Origin: Dongia deserti
Lineage (GTDB): Bacteria > Pseudomonadota > Alphaproteobacteria > Dongiales > Dongiaceae
Assembly (NCBI RefSeq): GCF_003574735.1
Contig: NZ_QORW01000027.1
Coordinates: forward strand, 1-64,000
Direction: 5' to 3'
DNA length: 64,000 nt
Under the pieces are notes generated by a model. That model searched no databases, was not told the origin of the DNA, and saw only the letters and a program-made list of their open reading frames with translations. Position 1 is the first letter of the stretch, and the number at the start of each line of letters is the position of its first letter. Of this stretch, positions 15,201 through 24,001 are shown piece by piece. A program made the position numbers and the translations under genes.

Positions 15201-15202
15201 AC

Positions 15203-15640
15203 ATGGCGCTCAAGCGGATGGACAACGTAGGAATCGTCGTCGAAGACCTTGGAGGGACGATTGATTTCTTTCGCGAACTCGGCCTCGAGCTCGAAGGACG
15301 GGCCACGATCGAAGGAGAATGGGCCGGACGTGTCACTGGACTGGGCGATCAGCGTGTCGAGATTGCCATGATGCGCACACCGGACGGCCACAGCCGGCTC
15401 GAGCTCTCCCGCTTCCTCACGCCGCCTGTCGTCGCAGATCACCGGAACGCTCCGGTCAACGCCCTGGGCTACCTCCGCGTCATGTTCGCCGTGGACGACA
15501 TCGACGAGACGCTTGAAAGGCTCCGCACGCGCGGCGCGCAGCTCGTAGGCGAAGTAGTCCAGTATAAAGACGCGTATCGGCTCTGCTACATCCGTGGGCC
15601 TGAAGGGCTTCTCATCGGACTCGCCCAAGAACTCACCTGA
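15203..15640 (+). CDS. VOC-family protein
   Basis: The 145-residue product opens MALKRMDNVGIVVEDLGGTI and has a full-length VOC domain, with RVEIAMMRTPDGHSRLELSR in the centre and YIRGPEGLLIGLAQEL at the C-terminus, where the Glu-Gly-x-x-I/L end strand carries a metal ligand. The ATG at 15203 has GGAG upstream; the longer frame begins with GTG at 15170. It is separated from the other two VOC genes by 172 bases, which show remnants but no gene. The substrate is unknown. Confidence 0.83.
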   Translation: MALKRMDNVGIVVEDLGGTIDFFRELGLELEGRATIEGEWAGRVTGLGDQRVEIAMMRTPDGHSRLELSRFLTPPVVADHRNAPVNALGYLRVMFAVDDIDETLERLRTRGAQLVGEVVQYKDAYRLCYIRGPEGLLIGLAQELT

Positions 15641-15823
15641 GCGCAATACAAGGACAATAGCGAAGAGTAACCAATGTCAGCGAGCGCGTCCGAGGCCGAC
15701 CCGCCTGTTCGAGGTCCATCCCTCCACGGTCGGCCGCGTTCTCGCTAAGCACGATTAGATCGTCAGCCCGGGCCGGGTCGCTCGGGAAAGCCGCCGTCAG
15801 CAGTCTAAAGGCGAAAATGCGCC

Positions 15824-16285
15824 TTAGGGTGCGCGCTGCGCTCGCTGCACTGCTTGCTCCAGCGCGTTCAGGAAATTCGTGCGGTCCCTCTGAGAGAAAG
15901 CGGGACCGCCACCTTTGATCTCGCCCATGTCGCGCAGCTGCGATGAGAGCTCGCGCATTGCCAGCGCCGCCCCGATGCTGTTGACCGTGAAAGCCCGCCC
16001 ATTGTGGCCCAACGCTTGCGCGCCCGCCTTCAGGCAGCGATCCGCCAGCTGAATGTCGCCCGTGATGACGATGTCGCCAGGCGCGAGATGCTCCACGATC
16101 CAATTATCCGCCGCATCGAACGCATCGCCCACCAGCACGTTGCGGATCAGCGGATGATCGGAGGTGCGAAACCCGCGATTGCTCACCAGATGCACAATTA
16201 TCCGATGCCGTTCGGCCACGCGGCGGATCTCATCCTTCACCGGGCAGGCATCGGCATCGACGTAGATTTGCGGGCCGCTCGGCAT
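15824..16285 (-). CDS. YaiI/YqxD-family (DUF188) protein
   Basis: The 153-residue protein has the full signature of the family: IYVDADACPVKDEI at the N-terminus, VLVGDAFDAADNWIVEH and DIVITGDIQLADRCL in the middle, and a C-terminal FLNALEQAV helix. The fold is PIN-like, with conserved acidic residues suggesting a metal-dependent nuclease, but the function is not established. Length equals the usual 150. It is a single gene with a 130-base gap to the next one. Confidence 0.92.
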   Translation of the reverse strand: MPSGPQIYVDADACPVKDEIRRVAERHRIIVHLVSNRGFRTSDHPLIRNVLVGDAFDAADNWIVEHLAPGDIVITGDIQLADRCLKAGAQALGHNGRAFTVNSIGAALAMRELSSQLRDMGEIKGGGPAFSQRDRTNFLNALEQAVQRAQRAP

Positions 16286-16417
16286 CGCTTGCTCAGCCTT
16301 CTTCTACCGTCATGGTCGTGCTTGGCACGGCCATCCACGAGTTCGTGTGCAATTGCTCAGTCATTCTGGCTAGGCTATGTCTTGATCGATGGAACGTCAA
16401 AGGCTCACGGCCAGCCA

Positions 16418-16873
16418 ATGCGATTTGAGATCAGGCACCCACACCGCGACGAGCATGATCGCGTCCAGTCTTTAGTTTCGACGGTCGTCAATGAAACCTA
16501 TGGCAGCATATGGCCGACTACGCCAATACAGGTCGGCGACGAAGACTGGGGCTCTGGTTGGGTCGCAGCCATTGCTGATGATTTGTTGGGTTGGATTTTG
16601 ACAAGGGATCACTGGGTCGAGGATCTCTGGGTGTTATCGGGCTGTCGCGGGCAGGGTGTCGGATCAGCGCTCTTGACACATGGGGAAAAGGAAATCGCTG
16701 CACGCGGCGTGGCAACGGCGCATCTGTATGTCATAGCGTCGAATGCGCCGGCTATTGCGTTCTATGAGCGATGCGGATGGCAGCATCTGCGCGAGGTGCC
16801 GCATGAACTGTTGTCGATCCCAAGATTGGAAATGACAAAGACCATGACTCGGCGGAGACACTACCCCACGTAA
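16418..16873 (+). CDS. GNAT-family N-acetyltransferase
   Basis: The 151-residue protein begins MRFEIRHPHRDEHDRVQSLV. It contains EDLWVLSGCRGQGVGSALLT, where RGQGVG is the acetyl-CoA pyrophosphate loop, followed by AHLYVIASNAPAIAFYERCG (motif B with the conserved N-x-x-A-x-x-F-Y). The frame is open upstream to 16004, but that part is antisense to the YaiI gene and not credible. The end overlaps the convergent lysR gene by 13 bases. Confidence 0.83.
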   Translation: MRFEIRHPHRDEHDRVQSLVSTVVNETYGSIWPTTPIQVGDEDWGSGWVAAIADDLLGWILTRDHWVEDLWVLSGCRGQGVGSALLTHGEKEIAARGVATAHLYVIASNAPAIAFYERCGWQHLREVPHELLSIPRLEMTKTMTRRRHYPT

Positions 16874-17757
16874 TCTGCCAGCGCCGGAAACTGCAGCGAG
16901 AACAGAGCCAGCGTGATCGGCGCCAGAGGTTCGCGGTTGGGGACGATGAGCCCGACCTTGCGCGAGACTTCGGGTTCCACCAGATCGAGCGCAACCGCGC
17001 CGGACGGCATGCCCAGCACCTGGATCAGGGTCTTGGGCACAATGCTGGAGAGCCGCCCCGAACGCACATGGGCGCAGAGATTGACGACGGAATTCGTCTC
17101 CAACTGCGGGCGCGGGCTGCAGTCCAGGGACTTGAAGATGCCGTCCATGATACGCCGGTTCTGCATGTTGGGTGTCAGCAGGCAAAGCGGCAGGTCCGCT
17201 GCCTCGCGCCAGCTTGCGCTGATGCGGCCGGCCAGCGGCCCATGCTCCGGCGTCAGCAGCACGTAGCGCTCGACATAGAGCTCGCGCGCGAGCACGCCGT
17301 GCAGCGGCTCGTTCTCGATATAGGTCATGCCGGCATCGAGCTCGAACTGATCCAGTCCCTTCTGAATCTCGATCGAGCTGGTTGACCAGACCGTCACCTT
17401 CACCTGCGGATGGCGGTCGTGCAGCGGGTCAGTCACGGCGGGCACGAGGGGCAGCGCGGAGGGAATGACGCCGAGCTTGAGATTGCCGGTCAGGGAGCGC
17501 CGCGCATTCTGGATGCCTTGCCGCAGGGAGTCCTCATCCGCCAGCATGCGCCGCGCCCACAGCAGCACCTCCTGGCCTTCCGGCGTGAAGCCGTTGAAGC
17601 GCTTGTCGCGCTCCACCAGCATGACGCCCAGCTCCTCCTCGAGCTGGCGGATGGCGGCGGACAAGGCCGGTTGCGTGATGTTGCAGGTGGCGGCGGCGCG
17701 GGCGAAATGGCGCTCCTTGGCGAGCGCGACAAGATAGGAGAGTTGCCGCAACAGCAA
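16861..17757 (-). CDS. LysR-family regulator, probably of the fds operon
   Basis: This 298-residue LysR-type regulator has an N-terminal helix-turn-helix (AAATCNITQPALSAAIRQLE, about residues 21-40) and a periplasmic-binding-like effector domain (about 90-298). It begins five bases after fdsD on the same strand, so it is the last gene of the formate dehydrogenase operon. LysR-type FdsR proteins control fds genes in other proteobacteria, often from a divergent position. Here it lies at the 3' end, so activation would be self-reinforcing. The inverted repeat at 23838-23856 is a candidate binding site. Confidence 0.85.
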   Translation of the reverse strand: MLLRQLSYLVALAKERHFARAAATCNITQPALSAAIRQLEEELGVMLVERDKRFNGFTPEGQEVLLWARRMLADEDSLRQGIQNARRSLTGNLKLGVIPSALPLVPAVTDPLHDRHPQVKVTVWSTSSIEIQKGLDQFELDAGMTYIENEPLHGVLARELYVERYVLLTPEHGPLAGRISASWREAADLPLCLLTPNMQNRRIMDGIFKSLDCSPRPQLETNSVVNLCAHVRSGRLSSIVPKTLIQVLGMPSGAVALDLVEPEVSRKVGLIVPNREPLAPITLALFSLQFPALADYVG

Positions 17758-17762
17758 GGAGG

Positions 17763-17999
17763 TCAGGCCGACTTCTTGTCGGCGTCCTTCTGGGCGATGC
17801 GTTTCACGGCCTCCAGGGCAACGTGGGACAAGCCGGCGCCCGCCTTCTCCGCCAGATGCGTCTCGATCTCGCGCCGCATGCGCGGATCCCAGAAACTCTT
17901 CAGGTGATTGGCGGTGCCCTCGACCGCCTCGGCCTCGGGGTAGGAGGCGAAAAAGGCCGCCACCTGATTGGCCATATGCACCAGCCGCTGGGTCGTCAC
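17763..17999 (-). CDS. fdsD: Formate dehydrogenase subunit delta
   Basis: The 78-residue protein begins (GTG start) TTQRLVHMANQVAAFFAS and contains HLKSFWDPRMRREI, the hallmark of the small FdsD subunit of NAD-dependent molybdenum or tungsten formate dehydrogenases. FdsD helps maturation and is required for activity. It is encoded 28 bases after fdhD and directly before lysR. AGAGGGC precedes the GTG. Confidence 0.93.
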   Translation of the reverse strand: MTTQRLVHMANQVAAFFASYPEAEAVEGTANHLKSFWDPRMRREIETHLAEKAGAGLSHVALEAVKRIAQKDADKKSA

Positions 18000-18027
18000 G
18001 GGTTTGCCCTCTTCATCGGATCAGATT

Positions 18028-18873
18028 TCAGTATACGCGTTCGGGATGGCTGACAAGTACCGCGCTGTCGTGGCGCGCCAGCGCGATCAGCGTCAGATTG
18101 TGCGCCTCCGCCAGCCGCCGCGCCATCAGCGTGGGCGCGGATACGGCCGCCAGGATCGGGAACCCCGTCACCACCGCCTTCTGCACCATCTCGTAAGAGC
18201 AGCGACTGGTGATCAGGCAGACGCCCGAGGCCGGGTCCATCCCGGCGCGCAGCAGGGCGCCGATCAGCTTGTCGAGCGCGTTGTGCCGCCCGACATCCTC
18301 GCGCACCAGCTTGAGCTCGCCCTGCGGCGTCGCGAAGGCCGCGGCATGCATGGAGCGGGTTGCGCGGTTGTGGGTCTGCGCTTCGGGGAGGTTGTCGAGT
18401 GCGCGATGGATCGCATCCAGCGGCGCCTTCAGATCGGCCGTTACCGGCTGCATTACGCGCACCGTCTGCTCCAGGCTGTCGACCCCGCACAGTCCGCAGC
18501 CCGTGCGCCCGGCGAGGGTGCGACGGCGTTCCTTCAGCCGCCAGAAGGCGCGGGAGGAGAGCTCGATGCGCACCTCGATGCCGGCCTCGACGGCGACCGC
18601 CTCGATCGCACCGACATCGTCCTTGCTGTCGGCAATACCCTCGCTCACGGAAAAGCCCAGCGCGAATTCCGCGAGATCGGCCGGGCTCGCCATCATCACC
18701 GCGTGGCTGATGCCATTGTAGACGAGGGCGATCGGCGTTTCTTCCGCCAGCACATCGATGCGGTCGATGGCGGTGCCGTCGCGCGCCACCCGCCGCACGT
18801 TCGCCGGCTGGGTCACCGGCGGCAGCGGACGGCTCTCTTCCGTCGCGTCAGCCTTGTGGGGCTCGGTCGTCAT
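18028..18873 (-). CDS. fdhD: Formate dehydrogenase accessory sulfurtransferase
   Basis: This 281-residue protein transfers sulfur from a cysteine desulfurase to the molybdenum cofactor of FdsA, which is essential for formate oxidation. The motif GRTGCGLCG (Cys126 and Cys129) carries the persulfide loop, and the C-terminal half has the conserved DVGRHNALDKLIG and SRCSYEMVQKA motifs. The gene is also called fdsC in fds operons. It overlaps the end of fdsA by four bases (ATGA). Confidence 0.95.
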   Translation of the reverse strand: MTTEPHKADATEESRPLPPVTQPANVRRVARDGTAIDRIDVLAEETPIALVYNGISHAVMMASPADLAEFALGFSVSEGIADSKDDVGAIEAVAVEAGIEVRIELSSRAFWRLKERRRTLAGRTGCGLCGVDSLEQTVRVMQPVTADLKAPLDAIHRALDNLPEAQTHNRATRSMHAAAFATPQGELKLVREDVGRHNALDKLIGALLRAGMDPASGVCLITSRCSYEMVQKAVVTGFPILAAVSAPTLMARRLAEAHNLTLIALARHDSAVLVSHPERVY

Positions 18874-21713
18874 TCCGCCGCAGTGGCCGCCACCTTGCGC
18901 GTCGCCTCGCGCAGCTGCTCATAGGAGCGCTGCCATTCCGACTTCTGGTTCGACAGCCGCACCTGAACGGCCGTGACCTTATATTCGGGGCAGTTAGTCG
19001 CCCAGTCGGAGTATTCCGTGGTGACGACGTTGGCGCCAGTCAGCGCATGATGGAAGGTGGTATAGACCACGCCCGGCTGCATGCGTTCGGAAATCTTGGC
19101 GTGCAACGTGGTTTCTCCGACGCGGCTTGCCAGCGAGACCACGTCGCCATCGCGGATGCCGCGGCTCTCCGCATCGAACGGATGGATCTCCAGCACGTCC
19201 TCCGGATGCCAGGCGATATTGTCGGTGCGCCGCGTCTGCGCGCCGACATTGTACTGCGAGAGGATGCGCCCGGTCGTGAGGATGAGCGGGAAGCGCGGCC
19301 CCGTACGCTCGTCGGTCGGCACGAAGGCCGTGATCATGAACTTGCCCTTGCCGCGCACGAAGCCCTTCTCGTGCATGATCGGCGTGCCTTCCGGGGCGGC
19401 GTCGTTGCACGGCCACTGGATAGAACCGAGCTCGCGGATCCGATCGAAGCTGACACCCTTGAAGGTCGGGGTCAGGCGGGCGATCTCGTCCATGATCTCG
19501 CTGGGGTTCTTGTAGTTCATCGGATAGCCGAGCGCGTTGCTCAGCAGCATCGTGGCTTCCCAATCGGCATAGCCGGCCAGCGGCCGCATCGCCTTGTTGA
19601 TCAGCGAGATGCGGCGCTCGGCGTTGGTGAAGGTGCCGTCCTTCTCCAGGAACGACGAGCCGGGCAGGAACACGTGCGCGTAGTTGGCCGTCTCGTTGAG
19701 GAAGATGTCCTGCACGACCACGCATTCCATGGCGGCAAGTCCCGCCGTCACGTGCTGCGTGTTGGGATCCGACTGAGCGATGTCCTCGCCCTGGATATAG
19801 ATGCCCTTGAACGAGCCCTCGACCGCGCTGTCCAGCATGTTAGGGATCCGCAGACCCGGCTCTGCGTCGAGCGTCACGCCCCAGGCCTGTTCGAACGACT
19901 GACGCACCGTGTCGTCCGACACATGGCGATAGCCGGTGAACTCATGCGGGAAGGAGCCCATGTCGCAGGCGCCCTGCACATTGTTCTGGCCACGCAGCGG
20001 ATTCACGCCGACGCCGTTGTGGCCGATGTTGCCAGTCGCCATGGCGAGGTTCGCCATGCCCATGACCATGGTCGAGCCCTGGCTGTGCTCGGTGACGCCA
20101 AGGCCGTAATAGATTGCGGCATTGCCGCCGGTGGCATAGAGCCGCGCCGCCGCGCGCACAGTTGCCGCCGGCACCTTGGTGTATTGCTCGACCGCTTCCG
20201 GCGAATTCTCCGGCAGCGCAACGAAATCGCGCCAGTGCTTGAAATCCTCCGGCTCGCAGCGCTCGGCGACGTATTTCTCATTCACCAGCCCCTCGGTCAC
20301 GATCACATGTGCCAGGGCGTTGATCATGGCGACATTGGTGCCGGGCATCAGCTGCAGGTGATAGTCGGCTTCAACATGCGCCGTCTTCACCAGCTCGATG
20401 CGGCGCGGATCGACGACGATCAGCTTCGCACCCTCGCGGATGCGCCGCTTCATGCGGCTTGCGAACACCGGATGGGCGTCGGTCGGATTGGCGCCGATGA
20501 CCATCATGACGTCGCTCGCTTCGACCGAATCGAAATCCTGGGTGCCGGCGGAGGTGCCGAAGGTCGTCTTCAGCCCATAGCCCGTCGGCGAGTGGCAGAC
20601 GCGCGCGCAGGTATCGACATTGTTGTTGCCGAAGCCGGCGCGGATCATCTTCTGCACCAGGTAGGTCTCTTCATTGGTGCAGCGGGAAGAGGTAATGCCG
20701 CCGATCGAACCGCGGCCGTACTTCTTCTGGATGCGCTTGAACTCGGAGGCGGCGTAGTTGATCGCCTCTTCCCAGCTCACTTCCTTCCACGGGTCGGTGA
20801 TCTTGGCGCGGATCATCGGCTTGGTGATGCGGTCCTTGTGGGTGGCATAGCCCCAGGCGAAGCGGCCCTTCACGCAGGAATGGCCGTGGTTCGCCTTGCC
20901 ATCCTTATACGGCATCATGCGCACGACCTCTTCGCCGCGCATCTCCGCCTTGAAGGCACAGCCCACGCCGCAATAGGCGCAGGTCGTGAGCACGGTGTGC
21001 TCCGGCTGGCCGCTCTCGATGATGCTGTTCTCCATCAGCGTAGCCGTCGGGCAGGCCTGCACGCAGGCGCCACACGACACGCACTCGGAATCCAGGAAGT
21101 CCTGTTTCTGGCCCGGCGACACGACGGACGCGAAGCCGCGCCCGTCGATCGTCAGCGCGAAAGTGCCCTGCACCTCCTCGCACGCGCGCACGCAGCGCGA
21201 GCACACGATGCACTTGGCCGGATCGAAGGTGAAATAGGGGTTGGAGGTATCCTTCTCAGCCGTCAGGTGGTTGGCGCCGTCATAGCCGTAGCGCACTTCG
21301 CGCAGGCCGACTTCGCCCGCCATGTCCTGCAGCTCGCAATCGCCGTTGGTCGCGCAGGTCAGGCAGTCCAGCGGATGGTCGGAGATATAGAGTTCCATCA
21401 CGCCGCGGCGCAGCTTGGCAAGGCGCGACGTCTGGGTCTTGACCTTCATGCCCGGCTCGACCGGGGTAGTGCAGGAGGCCGGCGTGCCCTTGCGGCCTTC
21501 GATCTCCACCAGACACAGGCGGCAGGAGCCGAAGCTGGCCAAGCTGTCGGTGGCGCATAGCTTCGGGATCTTGGTGCCGATCTCGACCGCAGCGCGCATG
21601 ACGGACGTGCCGGCCGGTACGGTCACGCTCTCGCCGTCGATCTCCAGCGTCACCATGGCCTCGGTTTTCGAGGGGGGCGTCCCGTAATCAGTTTCTTTGA
21701 TCAGCATGGCCAA
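18870..21713 (-). CDS. fdsA: NAD-dependent formate dehydrogenase, catalytic subunit alpha
   Basis: This 947-residue subunit has an N-terminal [2Fe-2S] domain (Cys53, 64, 67, 81) and a histidine-type cluster segment around 113-126. Two ferredoxin clusters follow (CIVCSRCVRAC at 168 and CVSCGACVQAC at 211), then the CAYCGVGC [4Fe-4S] near 245. The rest is the molybdopterin domain. The metal ligand is cysteine in CARVCHSPT (about 373), not selenocysteine. It oxidises formate to CO2 and passes electrons to FdsB and FdsG, and related enzymes can also reduce CO2. It starts ten bases after fdsB. All cluster cysteines look intact. Confidence 0.96.
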   Translation of the reverse strand: MAMLIKETDYGTPPSKTEAMVTLEIDGESVTVPAGTSVMRAAVEIGTKIPKLCATDSLASFGSCRLCLVEIEGRKGTPASCTTPVEPGMKVKTQTSRLAKLRRGVMELYISDHPLDCLTCATNGDCELQDMAGEVGLREVRYGYDGANHLTAEKDTSNPYFTFDPAKCIVCSRCVRACEEVQGTFALTIDGRGFASVVSPGQKQDFLDSECVSCGACVQACPTATLMENSIIESGQPEHTVLTTCAYCGVGCAFKAEMRGEEVVRMMPYKDGKANHGHSCVKGRFAWGYATHKDRITKPMIRAKITDPWKEVSWEEAINYAASEFKRIQKKYGRGSIGGITSSRCTNEETYLVQKMIRAGFGNNNVDTCARVCHSPTGYGLKTTFGTSAGTQDFDSVEASDVMMVIGANPTDAHPVFASRMKRRIREGAKLIVVDPRRIELVKTAHVEADYHLQLMPGTNVAMINALAHVIVTEGLVNEKYVAERCEPEDFKHWRDFVALPENSPEAVEQYTKVPAATVRAAARLYATGGNAAIYYGLGVTEHSQGSTMVMGMANLAMATGNIGHNGVGVNPLRGQNNVQGACDMGSFPHEFTGYRHVSDDTVRQSFEQAWGVTLDAEPGLRIPNMLDSAVEGSFKGIYIQGEDIAQSDPNTQHVTAGLAAMECVVVQDIFLNETANYAHVFLPGSSFLEKDGTFTNAERRISLINKAMRPLAGYADWEATMLLSNALGYPMNYKNPSEIMDEIARLTPTFKGVSFDRIRELGSIQWPCNDAAPEGTPIMHEKGFVRGKGKFMITAFVPTDERTGPRFPLILTTGRILSQYNVGAQTRRTDNIAWHPEDVLEIHPFDAESRGIRDGDVVSLASRVGETTLHAKISERMQPGVVYTTFHHALTGANVVTTEYSDWATNCPEYKVTAVQVRLSNQKSEWQRSYEQLREATRKVAATAAE

Positions 21714-21722
21714 GCTCCTGAC

Positions 21723-23282
21723 CTATTCGGCCGCGCGCGCCGTTTTGCGCGGTGCACGGTGAAAGTCTTCGGGGAAATGCTTTAACGCGCTCTGAACAGG
21801 GAAGGGGGTCAAGCCGCCCAGCGCGCACAGCGAACCGTCCAGCAGCGTCTCGCACAGATCGTCCAGCACAATGAAGTTCCTGTCGCGCTCTTCACCGGCC
21901 ACGATGCGGTCGATCACTTCCACGCCGCGGGTCGAGCCGATCCGGCAGGGCGTGCACTTGCCGCACGATTCTGTCGCGCAGAACTCGAAGGCAAAGCGCG
22001 CCTGCTGCGCCATGTCGACGCTATCGTCGAACACAACGATGCCGCCGTGACCGAGCATGCCCTTTTGCGCCGCCATCGCCTCGTAATCGATCGGCGTATC
22101 CAGCAGGCTTGCCGGGAAATAGGCGCCCAGCGGACCGCCAACCTGGACTGCGCGGATCGGACGGCCGCTGGCCGTGCCGCCGCCGAATTCTTCGATCACC
22201 TGGCGCAGGGTCAGGCCGAAACCTTTCTCAACAAGCCCGCCGCGCTTGATGTTCCCCGCCAATTGCAGGGGCATCGTGCCGCGCGACCGCCCCATGCCGT
22301 AATCCTTATAGAATGCGGCACCCTTGTCCAAAATTGTCGGGACCGCGGCGAGGGATAGCACGTTGTTGATCACCGTTGGCTTGCCGAACAGGCCGGAAAT
22401 GGCCGGCAGCGGCGGCTTCGCCCGCACCATGCCCCGCTTGCCCTCCAGGCTGTCGAGCAGCGAGGTCTCCTCGCCGCAGATGTAGGCGCCGGCGCCGAGC
22501 CTGAGCTCCAGTTGAAAGGCCTTGCCGCTCCCCCGCACATTGTCGCCGAGATAGCCCTTGGCATTGGCGACCTCGATGGCGCGCTGCATCTGCGCGAACG
22601 AGATCGGATATTCGCTGCGGATATAGACGTAGCCCTTGGTGGCGCCGACAGCGAGGCCGGCGATGGTCATGCCTTCGATCAGCAGGAACGGATCGCCTTC
22701 CATCAGCATGCGGTCGGCGAAGGTGCCGCTGTCGCCCTCGTCGGCGTTGCAGACGATGTATTTCTGATCCGCAGGTGTGGCGAGCACTGTCTTCCACTTG
22801 ATGCCGGTCGGGAAGCCCGCGCCGCCGCGCCCGCGCAACCCGGACTCGGTCACGGCCGCCACGATATCCGCCAGCTGCATCTTCAGCGCGTTGGTGAGGC
22901 CCTGATAGCCGCCGTGGGCGATGTAATCCTCGATCGACAGCGGATCGATGACGCCGCAGCGCGCGAAGGTCAGGCGCTCCTGGTTCTTGAGGTATGGAAT
23001 CTCTTCGGGATTGCCGCGGCGCAGCGCATGCGCGCCGCCCTGCAGGAAACCCGCTGCAAACAAGCCAGCGACATCGTCCTCGCCAATCGGGCCATAGGCA
23101 ATGCGGCCCTGCGGCGTTGCCACTTCCACCATCGGCTCCAGCCAGAACAGTCCGCGCGAGCCGTTGCGGATGATCTTGATCTCGGTCTTGCTGCGATCGG
23201 CCTCGGCCTGGATCGCGCGCGCCACTTCGTCGGCGCCGAGCGAGACCGCCGACGCATCACAAGGAACATAAACTGTGATCAT
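21723..23282 (-). CDS. fdsB: NAD-dependent formate dehydrogenase subunit beta (NuoF-like)
   Basis: The 519-residue protein binds FMN, NAD and one [4Fe-4S] cluster and is the diaphorase part. It starts at MITVYVPCDASAVSLGADEV. An N-terminal thioredoxin-like [2Fe-2S]-type domain without obvious cluster cysteines (1-120) precedes the NuoF part, with GLRGRGGAGFPTG (FMN), a GEETSLLDSLEG motif (NAD) and ESCGKCTPCR (cluster). The ATG at 23282 overlaps the fdsG stop by four bases. The frame is open farther upstream, but that part is antisense-type noise inside fdsG. Confidence 0.95.
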   Translation of the reverse strand: MITVYVPCDASAVSLGADEVARAIQAEADRSKTEIKIIRNGSRGLFWLEPMVEVATPQGRIAYGPIGEDDVAGLFAAGFLQGGAHALRRGNPEEIPYLKNQERLTFARCGVIDPLSIEDYIAHGGYQGLTNALKMQLADIVAAVTESGLRGRGGAGFPTGIKWKTVLATPADQKYIVCNADEGDSGTFADRMLMEGDPFLLIEGMTIAGLAVGATKGYVYIRSEYPISFAQMQRAIEVANAKGYLGDNVRGSGKAFQLELRLGAGAYICGEETSLLDSLEGKRGMVRAKPPLPAISGLFGKPTVINNVLSLAAVPTILDKGAAFYKDYGMGRSRGTMPLQLAGNIKRGGLVEKGFGLTLRQVIEEFGGGTASGRPIRAVQVGGPLGAYFPASLLDTPIDYEAMAAQKGMLGHGGIVVFDDSVDMAQQARFAFEFCATESCGKCTPCRIGSTRGVEVIDRIVAGEERDRNFIVLDDLCETLLDGSLCALGGLTPFPVQSALKHFPEDFHRAPRKTARAAE

Positions 23283-23755
23283 CGCCGGCCCTCCAGCGCG
23301 TCCACCAGCTGATTGAGGCGCCTGGGTGTGACGCGGCCATAGAGCTTGCCGTCGATCATGGCGGAGGGGCCGCAGGCGCAATTGCCGAGGCAATAGACCG
23401 GCTCGAGCGTGTAGCGCCCGTCGGCACTGGTTTCGTGGAAGTCGGTGTTGAGCCGGTCCTTCGCATGCGCTTCGCTGTCGCGACCTCCGACGGACTGGCA
23501 CGCCTCGGCACGGCAGATCTTCACGATGTGCTGCCCCGGCGCGTGCTTGCGGAAATCGTGATAGAAGCTCATCACGCCATGGACTTCAGCGCGGCTGAGG
23601 CTCAGCTCATCTGCGATGATCGGCACAGCCGCCTCATCCACATATCCGAATTCGTCCTGTATGGCGTGGAGAATGGGGAGCAGAGCTCCCTCAAGGTGTT
23701 TCAAGGCGCGGACGATTCCGCGCCCAGTCTCCGCGTCCCAATCTCTCACCGACAT
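23279..23755 (-). CDS. fdsG: NAD-dependent formate dehydrogenase subunit gamma (NuoE-like)
   Basis: The 158-residue subunit is the first gene of the operon. It carries a thioredoxin-like [2Fe-2S] fold with four cysteines in CRAEACQSVGG and CLGNCACGPS, the family pattern. EFGYVDEAAVPIIADELSLS followed by VMSFYHDF is the characteristic N-terminal region. The frame also has a GTG at 23764; I chose the ATG at 23755. It passes electrons with FdsB. Confidence 0.94.
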   Translation of the reverse strand: MSVRDWDAETGRGIVRALKHLEGALLPILHAIQDEFGYVDEAAVPIIADELSLSRAEVHGVMSFYHDFRKHAPGQHIVKICRAEACQSVGGRDSEAHAKDRLNTDFHETSADGRYTLEPVYCLGNCACGPSAMIDGKLYGRVTPRRLNQLVDALEGRR

Positions 23756-23837
23756 CGCTTTCACTCGCTAGCGGCCCTGACCTTAAGCATTAGACGCCTA
23801 AATGCGACATCCGATCAAATCGGAAAGGCTGATCCGC

Positions 23838-23856
23838 TGATAGATTTTATTTATCA
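23838..23856. promoter_or_regulatory. Candidate LysR (FdsR) operator upstream of fdsG
   Basis: TGATA (23838-23842) and TATCA (23852-23856) form an inverted repeat with nine bases between, within TGATAGATTTTATTTATCA. This has the T-N11-A form bound by LysR-type regulators. It lies about 85 bases upstream of the fdsG start in an AT-rich stretch of an otherwise GC-rich window. The 243-base gap between fdsG and the next, divergent gene holds no other gene. Confidence 0.55.
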
Positions 23857-24001
23857 CGCTTTGCAGATCAATAACTTACTTCTCTGAATCCGGCCCAGAA
23901 CGCTCCAAAACCGCCATTTTGCGACGCGTCAAGACCTTTACTTGCCGGACGAACCACCGTGGGCTACCCAGACCAACCCTTACCTCCTGGGAAATCTGAC
24001 C

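Noticed and set aside
19047-21560. Plus-strand 837-codon frame
   Set aside because: Antisense to fdsA; long frames of this kind are expected in GC-rich coding DNA.
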